Shown: piece by piece, positions 21,180 through 32,330 of the stretch
Numbering within the stretch: position 1 is the first letter of the stretch
How the letters are laid out: each line of letters begins with the position of its first letter
Source: Vanessa cardui
Taxonomy: Eukaryota; Arthropoda; Insecta; Lepidoptera; Nymphalidae
NCBI RefSeq assembly: GCF_905220365.1
Contig: NC_061130.1
Span: forward strand, 1,929,501-1,993,500
Reading direction: 5' to 3'
DNA: 64,000 bases
Translations under genes and position numbers: made by a program
Notes under the pieces: generated by a model
The model's input: only the letters and a program-made list of their open reading frames with translations
What the model was told of the DNA's origin: nothing
The model's database searches: none

Positions 21180-22932
21180 CCGTGAGATTAGTTTGATACA
21201 GTTGGAGATGACATTCATCTTCTGCACGCAGATACGGAATTGGATAATCGTAATAATCGTCATACGGCCAATGTGTTTCAGTGACACCTTGCTTGATTTC
21301 GCTTAGTGGTAACAATATCTCGTTTTGTAATTTTTGCACCGTCCATTACAGCTGTGACTTCAGGAGTCATGGGAGCATTACAGTGCCTTTCATGGTCATT
21401 CGATTGCGTTACATCTTCTTTAATAATGACTTTGAAATTGTCTGTTGTGTCATCTTCTAGAGCAGTATTGGAATCTCTAACTTAAATAAGCGATGATTTC
21501 TTGATGAATTGTACCATCGGACTATAGTCGATCAATGTCTTTTTCTACGTTGTCCATGAAATTAATATGCAAAAACTGGGGATTTTCTTCAGATACTGGA
21601 AAAAATGAACCAATCTGATGATATACTTTAAATGTCCTTCTTTAAATGTAGACACGAAATTATTGTATTGGACAATATTTGTTGCTCCAAATGATGTCAC
21701 TTGAAAACATAAAATGTATTTTCTAATATGCTGAAGGAAATATAGACTTCTTAGTAGTTTCAGTTACGTAATTAAAAGAGGTTCTGGTGGTTCAACCAGT
21801 TGTGATAAATAAACTTTGCCAGTGGAGCAGCACATACCAGCACTTTTTTTTAACTTGACTATATCTTGATCGGGATGCATCTTGTAATCAGAAACTTTAA
21901 CGTAATTGAAAATTTATATATTGAGATTATTAATTTGTTCTAATTCTTAACTCAATCTGTTTTAATCGTTGATCATCCAGCCGTTGCACTCGGTCGTCAG
22001 GTTTTTCATTAGGTCTTGCTGAAGATGCGTGATCAATACGTTGACTAACTGTTTCAGCATCTCTCAAAGTAGAAATCCCAATTCTATTTGCTTCTGAACG
22101 TATTTCTTGTTGGTGTGTTGTTTCAGTAGCTCTTTTAGTTCTATGACGCTGCGCATATCTCGTCGACGTTCCTGTATGTTGTTTCTCCGGTGGCGTCTTA
22201 AATAATGTGAAGAGTATAGCTCCACTTTTATATTTATATAAATAAGTTGTTGTTTTGTATTCTTATTGAAGTTATGAGTATACTTACCAATTATGATTAT
22301 TGTTCACTTTCTTATAATTAAAATAGCTAATCACTTCGTCCAATACAAGTAATTTATAATTATCTTATTTTAAAATGACAATTTTAATTGTTATGAATAT
22401 TTTATTTTTATTGACATATGTCAGATATTAAGTTAGTTGTTATGTTTTTTGAATAGATTTTCTTTTTTATTTCAATATTTTTTATCGATTGATCAAATAA
22501 AAATACTTGCACGTACTAATTCTCATGACAATCGGTTAACAGTGTAAAAGTCTTTTCGTCGCAGCGCCACCTGGTGGCGAGTTACATCAATGGAGATAGC
22601 ATAATCAGTTTCCATATTAAAAAATACATATACATACCAATTTTCATAATGATCGGTTAAATAGTTTCTGGGTCTATAGACGGCAGACATACAAACACAT
22701 CCTTTTTTAAATATATAAATAGCCTATCACGTGTTCTTACCGTATACCAATTTTTGTAATGATGGCTTCAGCCGTTCTCGAGTTATAGCGGGACATACAG
22801 ACAGACAGACAGATAAAAATTTCAAAAATGGAAAACTGATATCAGTCAGTCATAAAAGGAATACTTATGATGAAACTCGGCAAAAAAATTGAGTGTACAG
22901 ACAGACTCTAGAGATTTATATAGTAGTATAGA
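21180..22932 (-). pseudogene. Decayed autonomous Helitron (Rep/helicase N-terminal region)
   Basis: The 5' end on the minus strand is TCTATACTACTATATAAAT at 22932, after A, followed by a GTCTGTCTGTCTG run and non-coding leader. Around 22195-21965 there is an R/Q/E-rich segment (ETTHQQEIRSEANR, then DDRVQRLDDQR), like the repeats at the start of insect Helitron proteins. Then CCSTGKVYLSQ and PPEPL near 21830, and VTETHWPYDDYYDYPI..L..EDECHLQL near 21200-21300, the motifs preceding and starting the Helitron-like N domain. Stops and frameshifts are frequent. The HUH Rep and helicase motifs are absent because the R1-like fragment replaces the rest. Confidence 0.75.
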
Positions 22933-24367
22933 TATAGACGAATACTGTATTACTGGGGAAGAATGTATTAACTTTGCTAAGTCATAAACTTGGTGCTTAT
23001 ACATATATGTGTATATTACTTTACCTTTCCTCCTCGTATCGGTACTATGATTGTATTATTGTGAAAATATTTTGAAGCACTTCTAAGTTAGTTAAAACAT
23101 CCCTAAGAGTATTGAAAAGAAAATCAACGGAATAAATCTTCAATAATATTTTGTACATCCTCCAAAAATCTTCATAACAGTTTTTTGACGTTATTTAATA
23201 TAGGTAAGTAAGAGTTACCTAACAGTAAGTCAACAACAACGCTCATATATACATAGGCGCATAAAGGAATCATTTATTGGGACTAAGAGGCTGTGTACAT
23301 CTCTTGTGCCTGTAATTAATTACACTGGCTCATCTACCTTTAGAGTAAGCACTCATTACAAAGAGCTTGAAATTAATTGATGAGTGTACTTTTGATTGGC
23401 AAAATACTTCAAAAAAGATATTTTTGTTCCTTAAATTTTATAAAATTAGTTATGTCACATATTTTAAATTTCTATATTGCAAATTAAACTTCAAGTAACC
23501 TTTATTGAATATCTATGTGCTTAATTTGTTTTTATTATTCATTTAATGATGAACCAGCACCGCCCATCATGAAATGAATTATGAACACATACATTATTAT
23601 ATATATATGTAACGCAAAAAAAACTGCATATATGAAATTCCAGTTTGCTTTACTTTATTTTTATTTCAGTTTAAAATTGAAACTATTTTTCGAAAATGCC
23701 TGATAACGATTCCATTCTCTTCTAACTCACATCGTTGACCGTTTAAAGAAAACGGCACTTGAACTATACTCGTAAAAAAAGTAAAATTCAGCTTTATTAT
23801 TTTTTTACAGAACTTTCTAGAAAAGCATTTAAAGAAATAAGCCAAATCCGACTTCCTCACAGCCGTTTGAGTTTCAAACAGGTAACATTTATTTCATCAC
23901 TGTATCGTGAAATTTTCTTGTACTGTAAATATCTCGGAAACCGGAGTAGCATTTTCAGCCATACTTACGAGAAACTTCCTTTTGAAAAGAAATGAGAGTT
24001 GTATAAAAGAAAATATTTAAAAAGAAATTCGTATTATATTTTGCTTTTATTAAAAAAAAAATGTATATTTTCGAGATGGATTCGCGAAGTGATTGTACAA
24101 TCACAATAAAAAAATAAAATAGAAACTGTGGTCCTAATTTTTTCAACTTAAAATGAGAAGGCAGAATTACAAATAGTTACATCGTAGTCAGTAGTACTAA
24201 AAGAATTATTAAACACCAATTACATCCTCAATATACCACCAAAGACCTAATATATTACATATTTCTTGTACCTGCAGATAAACTGACTCGCTTTTTTTTT
24301 CAAATCAGAATACAACAATATAGTATTTCCGTTTATTGATTGCGATCAGGCGTTGCGTACAGACTAA
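22933..24367. other. Noncoding stretch with faint F1 remnants
   Basis: No gene seen. 23262-23390 and 24190-24325 keep short F1 matches (CTTGTGCCTGTAATT, TACACTGGCTC; CTTGTACCTGCAG, ACTGACTCGC) but are strongly diverged. 23700-24000 holds open frames on both strands, none recognisable. Confidence 0.5.
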
Positions 24368-24475
24368 CAATCATCACCATCATACTCCTTTATCCCAATT
24401 ATACTCGGGGTCGGCGCAGCATGACGAAAGCATTCTGAAGGAGGATTAGTGTCAACCAGGCGCACGACCTAAAAT
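24368..24475. repeat. 'GGGGTCGGCGCAGCATG' repeat fragment
   Basis: Contains CATCATACTCCTTTATCCCA, then TACTCGGGGTCGGCGCAGCA, a short interspersed sequence common in Lepidoptera as far as I recall. A single copy in this window, so the assignment is weak. Confidence 0.4.
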
Positions 24476-24554
24476 TATAATCCAAAACCCTTAAGGGCCT
24501 TAACACCATAAAGACTAACAATAATAATTATAAAATATTATTATTAATTACCTA

Positions 24555-24750
24555 TCAAAACATCGTGAGGAAACCTACATGCGTCTAATTGCGTCGAAAT
24601 TCTGCCACATGTTAATTCCACCAACCCGCAATGTACCACCGTGGTGGAATATGTTCCAAACCCTCTCCTCCTCCTCCTCTCTCTCCTCGGAAGAAGAGGC
24701 CTTATCTCAGCAGTGGGAAATTTACAGGCTGTTACTTTACTACCTACTAA
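24555..24750 (+). repeat. SINE F2 3' portion
   Basis: ACATCGTGAGGAAACCTACA, ATTCTGCCACATG, GTGGTGGAATATGTTCCAAA, GAAGAGGCCTTATCTCAGCA, GTGGGAAATTTACAGGCTG. A (CTC)n-type expansion lies at 24664-24686. The tRNA-like head is missing. Confidence 0.75.
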
Positions 24751-25189
24751 AACAAAAACTAAGTACTTCTTAAAATGGCAAATGCAATGCATTCGAGACA
24801 AATGCATAAAAATAATTCTTGCTTGAAAGGAATATTTTAAAAGACGAGCTCTAATTTATTCCACATACTAAAACTGTAAATGACAATATAAATCATCAAA
24901 ACAAAAGGACTGCGAAAAGTTTTAGCTCAACCGTTTGGGTTAAACTGGCTTTAAGCGCAGTTTAGCCAGTTTAATTTAGTTTAATTATTTAACCCAAACA
25001 TTAGATTGAACCCACACATACAACTAGGCTTAACAGTCAAAGTTAAATAAAACATAAAATTTATAAAACAGGTCTAAAACGATACAAGAAATTGAATAGT
25101 TCAAGGAAGAATATATTTTACACTCATTGATATTGATTACATATATTTTTATTAATTACTAAGGTTAGGTTAGGTAGGTCGAAATTAAA

Positions 25190-25650
25190 GTCAAAGTCAA
25201 AGTCAAAGTCAAAAACCTTTATTCAAAATAGAAGTGTTTACACTTTCTTATTGATTGTCGATAATCTACCACCGGTTCGGAATAAAATACCTCAGACCTG
25301 AGAAGAACCGGCGAAAGAAACTCAGCGGGATATTTTTTTTTTTTATAATGTCAATTTATAATTTACAATAATAAACATATTCCTGTTATTTGAAACAGCC
25401 TGGAGGCGATCATCTCATTCCCAAGGTGTGCAGTCAACTAGAAAGTCATTAGTGCTGTAATATCCTTTAGCACACAAACGCTCTTTAACGATTCTTTTGA
25501 ATTTTATAATTGAATATTGTTGGACGTTTTCTGGGATCCTGTTGTAAAAACGTATACATTGCCCCAAAAAAGAGTTACTAACCCTGTGTAATCGGGTACA
25601 AGGCGTAACAAGGTTTATTCTTGTTCCTAGTATTAATGGAATGTAACCTT
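25190..25650 (-). pseudogene. LINE-like 3' end with decayed ORF tail
   Basis: On the minus strand a decayed frame reads ...RLHRVSNSFLGQ, IRFYNRIPENVQ, FKRIVKERLCAKGYYSTNDF, typical of the C-terminal tail of an insect retroelement ORF (a CR1/Jockey-type assignment is likely but unproven). Then come the shared 'CCGCTGAGTTTCTTTCGCCG' region and AATAAAGG, ending with a (GACTTT)n tail (four to five units at 25192-25215). The copy at 5395-5580 has only the terminal part. Confidence 0.6.
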
Positions 25651-25653
25651 TCC

Positions 25654-25708
25654 TTCACCAAAATATAACGATATATATGCTTAATATATATCGTTATATT
25701 TTGGTGAA
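25654..25708. repeat. Perfect hairpin, 25-bp arms, 5-base loop
   Basis: Arms 25654-25678 and 25684-25708 are exact inverses (TTCACCAAAATATAACG...), loop GCTTA. Abuts the LINE tail above. Confidence 0.85.
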
Positions 25709-25937
25709 TGAAATCTGTATTTGTTTATTTTATTTAATATAATCTATGGTAACTTTAAAACTGATGATAACTGAATCTAACTGCGTGGTGGGATAAGTCT
25801 TAAGCCTTCAAGAGAAAAGTAAGCCAATAGGCACAAAAAGCACTAAATAGAAGAATATTTGATGCATTCTATGACGTTTTATTTTTGGATTTCTTATAAC
25901 GTGCCCATTTTCAACTTTTTTTAAATTACAATCTCGA

Positions 25938-26090
25938 TTTCATCATCATCATTATTTCAGCCAGAAGACGACACTGTTTCTTAAAGATCTCCACAAAAGC
26001 CTGGCGCTACTCGCATTCATTAGCTTCCACCGACCCTCATCAGATCGTTAGTCCACCTTGTATGATGCTTGTCCTCTTTTTCTGATTTTC
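25938..26090 (-). pseudogene. RTE-type LINE 3' tail, diverged
   Basis: On the minus strand: a GGTGGACTAACGATCTGATG segment (WTNDL-like), SWMRVAPGF-like remnants, then the end of the ORF followed by TGAAATAATGATGATGATGA, the RTE tail. It is a different and older lineage from 1-285. Confidence 0.55.
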
Positions 26091-26478
26091 TGACTATTCT
26101 GGCAGAAAATAGTTTTAGACTACGTTTGTTTGATCATGTGAAACATGGACAGATAAACACATAGCTATTCTATAAGGATTATATAGTTCATTCATTTAAT
26201 GCTAAAAACGACTAAGAGATTACATATTACAGAAGTAGTATGCCAGAATCGTTTTATTTTAATATTAAAGTAACATTATTACAGTCAAATTCGGTATTAT
26301 ATCTGTTATTCCAAATTCGAAATTCGTCGGAAGATATGCAAATACACATAGATAGATACAAAATACAAATCCAATTATACATGTCAAAAACAGCTCTCCC
26401 CTTTGCAAATAAATACTTATGGTATATATGATAGTACATTTCAATAGAAATATAAATACAAAGCCATTAATAACTAAC

Positions 26479-26652
26479 CGCAATCGCCATATCATACGGA
26501 TGCAGGTCTAAAGGAATGGCTGTAAATAATTTGCTTCCGTGACATTTGGGCGCATCCCTTTCTATGTACTGAGCGGGAAATAGACGAATAAAACGAAGCC
26601 ACCCACATCCATTGAACTCAGAGATGTCTTGCTTGTTTACCGAAAGATTTAA
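26479..26652 (-). CDS. Candidate host exon, 174 bp, phase 0-0, protein not recognised
   Basis: The minus strand has TAAATTTCAG| acceptor just upstream of 26652 and a |GTTAGT donor after 26479. Between them 58 codons are open and read ...DISEFNGCGWLRFIRLF, ERDAPKCHGSKLFTAI, PLDLHPYDMAIA. Base composition and amino-acid content (two Cys, Trp, several Gly/Pro/His, few of the Ile/Lys/Asn/Phe runs that chance frames show here) look like a real protein, unlike the flanks. Both ends are in phase 0. I recognise no family; a secreted or domain-repeat protein is possible because of the Cys and Gly, but that is speculation. No matching neighbour exon is visible in the window. It could also be a retained fragment of an unknown element. 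Confidence 0.4.
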
Positions 26653-26889
26653 CTGAAATTTAGATTTTAAATGATTTGCAAAACGAATATCATATGATTT
26701 TGTAAAAATGAACATTCTGGTTATAAGAATAAAATTCATAATCAGTGTCAAGACAAATGAATTGACTAATAACTACACAAAGCGCAAATTCTGCATAATG
26801 AGGAAGGAGTACTGCTCTGACCTCAAGGCTTGTCCTCCTCAGTATCAGATTTTTTAACCTTATTAAACGTTGAACAACAACAACGTATA

Positions 26890-27070
26890 ATCGACTATCC
26901 TTACTAAGTCCTTTCCAACGTGTGTGGTTCTTTGACTTTGCTTAGAAATGTTGACCCAATCAACATCTTCGCCCGCATTTTTCACGAATAAAATTCCAAG
27001 GGATTATTTGGATCAATCCCGGCTACTGAATTTATCTTATGTACATCGCGTCCAATTCCAATGTATGATG
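26890..27070 (+). pseudogene. Jockey-like LINE fragment, decayed
   Basis: Matches the region around 31930-32060 of the better copy: 'GAAATGTTGACCCAATCAAC' for RDVGSL, 'CGCATTTTTCACG' for RIFHG, 'GGATCAATCCCGGCTACTGA' for LIPAAEF. Many indels. Confidence 0.65.
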
Positions 27071-27606
27071 GTGAACAGTTACGTACCATCAGATGACTGA
27101 TGACATCCGACTACCTAAATCATAATAATTTATATCTAATAACAATTGGTAATAAGGATTAGTACAGACAATTTACACATTTTCAATATTAAATTGTCGA
27201 ATATAAATGATACAGATTATGTTTCAATGTGAGGGGTGAGTGAACTATTCAGAGAGTTTAATTACACTCACAAGGGAATATGAATAATATAATAATATAG
27301 TTGGTAGAGGATTTGAGAAGAATTAAATAAGACACTGTTATATTATTTATTTGGCTAGATGGGATTATAATATTCAATAGTCCAATAATTTTAAGTCATT
27401 TTATTCTGATCTTTGCTCTACTCGTTTTGTCAAGCATCGAATATGAATATAAGTTTTAATTTTCCATTAGGAACTAAAGATGACTTTATGTTCAATATAA
27501 CAAATTTAAAATCAGAACAATGTTAAATTTCATACCATTTTAATAAAGAAATGAAAGAAGTTTAATTGGTGAGCTCTATGTAAAAATAATAATATTATAT
27601 ATTTTT
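27071..27606. other. Noncoding stretch
   Basis: AT-rich, no gene or repeat recognised. Confidence 0.5.
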
Positions 27607-27894
27607 AATGGTATATGTTGGCGGACGAGCATATAGGCCTACACCTGATGGTAAGTGGTCATCATCAGCCATAGACAATGACGCTGTAAGAAATATTAAC
27701 CTTTCCTTTCATCGTCAATGTGCCACCGACCTTGGGAACTAAGATGTCATGTCCCTTGTGCCTGTAGTTACACTGACTCGCTCGCCGATCAAACCGGTAT
27801 ACAACAATACTGAGTACTGTTATTTGGCGGTAGAATAACTGATGAGTGGGTGGTACCTACCCAGACGAGCTTGCACAAGCCCTACCACTAAGTA
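27607..27894 (+). repeat. Interspersed repeat F1, full length
   Basis: From GGTATATGTTGGCGGACGAG to CCTACCACTAAGTA, about 288 bp, high similarity to the other F1 copies. Confidence 0.8.
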
Positions 27895-28768
27895 TCTATA
27901 TGCTATTTACAATCCAACACTAAATTTCAAAGGTTATGTTTTTTACGAATTGTGTTTGGGACAGTTGGTTTTCGAAATGTTAACAACTGACACACGGTGA
28001 TAACCTATTTTGACAAGTGTATTTTATAAATATTATAATTATTTCGCGCTGGTGTTGTGCGGTGGTATTCTAGTTTTTCTAACAGAATACATCCACAGGT
28101 AAGTTTTCATAAAAGCCTAAGTGCATAAAATCAGATGGGTCACAGTAGAGTAATAAATAAAATTCACATAAAGTCTCCTTGATATTCTTTCACGGGGAAT
28201 AGAATTTCATATCGCATTTACGTTAAATTTAACAAGCTGTGTTATTAGAACCCCGGGGATGCATGCGGTCAGTGCACTTTACCCAGCAACATATGTTTTG
28301 GACTTTTTTATGATATTCGTTTGGTCTAAACGTTCGGACTCCGCATGTGTTATTGGTGGGAATTTCAAAACTTTATATTCTCCCTATTTTTATTAGAACC
28401 ATTTAATAGTTTTTTATAGCACTTTATAACACTTTTAAGCGACAATTTATGTTGTTTCAAAGAAGCTATGGTTCAATGAGTTACAAGGTTGTGTAATGTT
28501 TTATTTTTATAAAAAATCATCGTCTTTAGCACGAATGTTTTTAAAGCTTATTATTTTTATATTAAATATAATTTTATTTATAATTAGCAATATACGAAAT
28601 ATTATTCAAATTATGTTCATTTTGCTAAAATTAGAGCATAAAGATTTGTACAGACTTTTGAGGGTAGGTATTTTCTATTGTAAAACAGCGGTGTGGTTCC
28701 CACTAATTTTGACACGTTGTCATATGGTACTACTTTGATGCATGCCTCAAATCAGATCAAATCGAATG
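27895..28768. other. Noncoding stretch
   Basis: No gene seen. The open frame 28496-28738 has a hydrophobic Ile/Leu/Phe-rich translation expected by chance from AT-rich DNA. 28160-28330 is of more even composition and unassigned. Confidence 0.5.
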
Positions 28769-29170
28769 AAATCAATTTTATACAAGTAAATTTCACAAGG
28801 AGTCGTTTTTGAATCGTTAATTAAATACTACCACCGTTTCGGAAAGCAGCTTCTAGCGAGAACGGGAAACGGCAAGAAACTCGCATAGTTGCTCTTTTTA
28901 AATAAACAGGTTTACAATGCTGTTGTAAATGTGCAATTTACAGTAATTAGTGTCCTATGATGGAACCCGAGCCTAACTCCAGGCGTTTCTTTCTAAAAAG
29001 TACTCTTTTAATGAATAATATGCTTTATTTATTAATTTAGTCTTAATAATCCTTTTAAATTTTGAAAATGGTAAATTATATATATATACTATTGCCCAAA
29101 TATGTTCTATTTACTGTATGTAAACGGAAACTGGGGGTTACAAGCTTATTCTTATTTCTTGTATTACTAG
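28769..29170 (-). repeat. LINE 3'-end repeat (F5), long diverged copy
   Basis: Contains TTTTTGAATCGTTAATTAAA, ACTACCACCGTTTCGGAAAG and CGGCAAGAAACTCGCATAGT, matching 48243-48400. The following ~270 bp have the layout of the tail of the 25190-25650 element but are too decayed to translate. Confidence 0.5.
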
Positions 29171-29192
29171 TATGTACATAACATAACAAAGA

Positions 29193-29455
29193 GTCGAGAT
29201 GGCCGCGCGCATCTTAACCGATGATTGCGGGTTCAAACCCAGGAAAGCACCGCTGATTAATGTGCTTAATTTGTGTTTACAATTCATCTCGTGCTCGGCG
29301 GTGAAGGAAAACATCGTGAGGAAATCTGTATGTGTTGGATTTCATAGAAATTCTGCCACATGTGTATTCCACCAACCCGCATTGGAACAGCGTGGTGGAT
29401 TATGATCCAACACTTCTGTTCCAAGGGAGAGAAGGAATTTACAGGCTGTTGTTAT
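29193..29455 (+). repeat. tRNA-derived SINE F2
   Basis: GTCGAGATGGCC then a deletion in the A-box region, GCATCTTAACCGATGATTGC, B box GGGTTCAAACCC, then TCTCGTGCTCGGCGGTGAAG, ATTCTGCCACATGTGTATTC, AATTTACAGGCTGTTG. Internally shortened near the 3' end. Confidence 0.8.
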
Positions 29456-29482
29456 GTTTCTATTTTAATTATACCATATACC

Positions 29483-29545
29483 AGTATATAAATATAAATT
29501 ACCATGATAAACTATGTATATCATGGTAATTTATATTTATATACT
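29483..29545. repeat. Perfect hairpin, 27-bp arms, 9-base loop
   Basis: Arms 29483-29509 and 29519-29545 are exact inverses (AGTATATAAATATAAATTAC...). It follows the SINE tail by ~30 bp. Confidence 0.85.
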
Positions 29546-29908
29546 AAAGGTGGAACGCAATAATCGAAGGACATCATACGAATTAAATATTTTACCTTAG
29601 ATAGTCCATTCATTGAGAAAGGTTAAAGGGTATATAATTTCACGCTACGACCCTAAGGTTACCGAAACCATAAAAGTTATCCAGTACGAAAGAGGTATGT
29701 ATAATTTAAATTCAACGCGGGTAAAACTTTAGGGCACAGCTTTAAAGGCCAATGTTAAGGGCTGTGGTTGCCATTTACTATCCCATAAGAGTCATTTGGT
29801 CATTTGCTACCCTATATGGTGACAATTTGTATATGTCACTACTCAGCTAAGATCTTGTTTCCTTTAGAAAAATAAGTTTTGGAGAGTAATTCACCAGAGT
29901 GCTCCATT

Positions 29909-30201
29909 TACTTGGTGGTAGGGCTTTGAGCAAGCCCGTCTAGTTAGGTACCACCCACTCATCAGTTATTCTACCGGCAAACAACAGTACTCAGTATTGT
30001 TGTGTTCCGGTTTGAAGGGTGAGTGAGCCAGAGTAACTACAGGCACAAGGGACTTAATATCTTAGTTGCCAAGATTAGTGGCGCATTGACGACTTAAGGA
30101 ATAGTTAATATTTCTTACAGCGTCATTGTCTATGGGTAATGGTGACCACTTACCATCAGGTGGCCCATAAGCTCGTCCGCCAACCTATACCATTAAAAAA
30201 A
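29909..30201 (-). repeat. Interspersed repeat F1, full length
   Basis: Reverse orientation from TACTTGGTGGTAGGGC to CCAACCTATACCATTAAAAA, ~290 bp. Confidence 0.8.
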
Positions 30202-31599
30202 ATGTGGGTTAGATACACGTGGCAGATTACAACATGCATCAGCACCGCTGAGTACAACATGATTCACATATACAACCAAAAACAGGAAGTTCATTTCCGT
30301 ACAATAATAATGTTCAGTTAAAGCCATAGGTACAAGACCCATACTTTATATAAAGCATATATTTCAATTATAGTATATATTCCCAAATGTGAAATATAAT
30401 TTGTAAATTCAACCTGCCCTCATCTTCTAAACAACACACGATGTTTGTTTTCAATTTATCGCAGTTTGGGATCATGGCAAACAAAGTATGTACGGTACTG
30501 ATTAACATGTCAGGCAATGCAAGACATTATCACTCTTATGGCAATACGATTAAGGTTTAATTTACCTTATTATTTGGACTATTTAGAAGGTATAATTTCG
30601 GTCATAAGTAGTGCTGATTCGGTACAGAATGTGCCAATTATTTTAGATGTTGTATTGATTTTGCTGTACATTTAATATATGATTTTAATTAACGTGTGTT
30701 ATAAATGTATTGAAAATTTATCTGTACGTCATTTTCAATTTTGAAACCAACACATTTTACTAACTGCTTGAGATTTAAAGACAATATTTTGATTATAACC
30801 GATTGGTGTAATAAATTTGTCGTCTCACTATTGAACGAATTAGTTGAAGAACAATATAAAATAAGTTATTTTTAGCTCAGATATTTTATTAGTCTATGGG
30901 TGTTCTTTCAAAGGGTTAGACCCTTTCTTTTTGGGGAACTATTTGATTTGATGTCCACAGCTTCATTCATCACTCACACTACACGTCTTCGTATATTCTG
31001 TATTACCTCCTCGATGTTTTTTCAGCGCTACAATACTTATCTTTTAAGCGTGACTCAAAAAGAGTATTATCTGAAAGGCAGCAACTTTGGATTAACTCGT
31101 GAGTACCGTTAACCACCAACCATGATTTGACTCGTTTACAAATTTAAAAAAAATAATGAGTGCTCTATCTATGGTCTCAAATCAGACGCTACTAGATATG
31201 ACACAAATAGAGAGAGAGGTTATGCGAGCTATTTGATACTGACAAAAAACGCAGTAGCTAGTATTAACAAAATCTATCAAATTCAGAAAGAAATAAAGAT
31301 TTGAATTCTTATGAGAAAACCATGACGCTGTTTATTATAAGTAAGTAAGGCCGTGACTAGAGATAAAAGGAATAAAAATGAATCCGCTCATCTTGAATAC
31401 ACAAATGAGAAGGTAAATAAACCTCGAGAAAATATTTATCACTAGACAAAAATTCTTTGATTCTGTGACAGGTTTATGTCATATTTGACATAAAATAATT
31501 TGAGACATGAAAAGATATTTTAATCAGAAGTAGAGAGTGAGTTAGATTTTTTCATATTTAACTAAGAAACTCTATAGATTTACTTTAGCATTATTAATA
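30202..31599. other. Noncoding stretch
   Basis: No gene or recognisable repeat; short open frames only, none with a domain. Confidence 0.5.
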
Positions 31600-32330
31600 T
31601 TATTAATGAGAACATTCCATTCATTCGGTAGTATCGGAATACTTGGCGTTGATATTTCGAGCCTCGTTCAGTTCTGCGGTCAATTGGAAGGCAAAGCCAA
31701 ATTGGCTTCAAAAAAGCTGTTTGTGCTCAGCAAGGCGAGACAGTTTTTCAAATCGGCCCATCGCTTAAAACTTTACAAGGCGCAAATTCGGCTCACATGG
31801 AGTACTGCACTCACCTCTGGGCGGGTGCTCCCCAGTACCAGCTCCTTCCATTTGACCGTATACAACGTAGAGCGGCTCGAGTTATCGGCGATCAAGCCCT
31901 TTCCGATCTCCTTGATCCTTTGGCTTTGCGTAGAGATGTTGGATCACTCTGCATCTTCTACCGAATTTTTCACGGGGAAAGTTCCGAGGAATTGTTTGGA
32001 TTAATCCCGGCTGCTGAATTTCACCTTCGGACATCTCGTCAAAATTCTAAGTTTCACCTACAACACCTCGATGCCCGAAAATCCACAACAGCGCGATTTC
32101 TTAGACATTTTCTGCCTCGCACAACCACTTTGTGGAACCAGATTTCGCCGACGGTTTTTCCGAACCGATACGACATGGGAACCTTCAAGAAAAGTGCGTA
32201 CTCCTTTCTTAAAGGCCGGCAACGCACCTGCAAGCCTCCTGGTGTTACAGATGTCCATGGGCGGTGGCAGTCATTTTCCATCAGGTGAGCCTCCTGATCG
32301 TTTGCCACCTATGTCATAAAAAAAAAATAG
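31600..32330 (+). pseudogene. Jockey-like LINE RT C-terminal part
   Basis: Best copy of this family here. The frame starting at 31606 covers VDISSLVQFCGQLEGKAKLA, LFVLSKARQFF, LKLYKAQIR, then one frameshift near 31797 leads into MEYCTHLWAGAPQY, RIQRRAARVIGD, FYRIFHGESSEELF, FLPRTTTLWNQISP, FPNRYDMGTFKKSAY, FLKGRQRTCKPPGV and DVHGRWQS, then stop, short 3' UTR and poly(A) at 32321-32330. This is the region after the RT fingers/palm in Jockey-superfamily LINEs. The RT catalytic motifs and endonuclease are missing through 5' truncation, the usual fate of LINE insertions. Confidence 0.85.
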
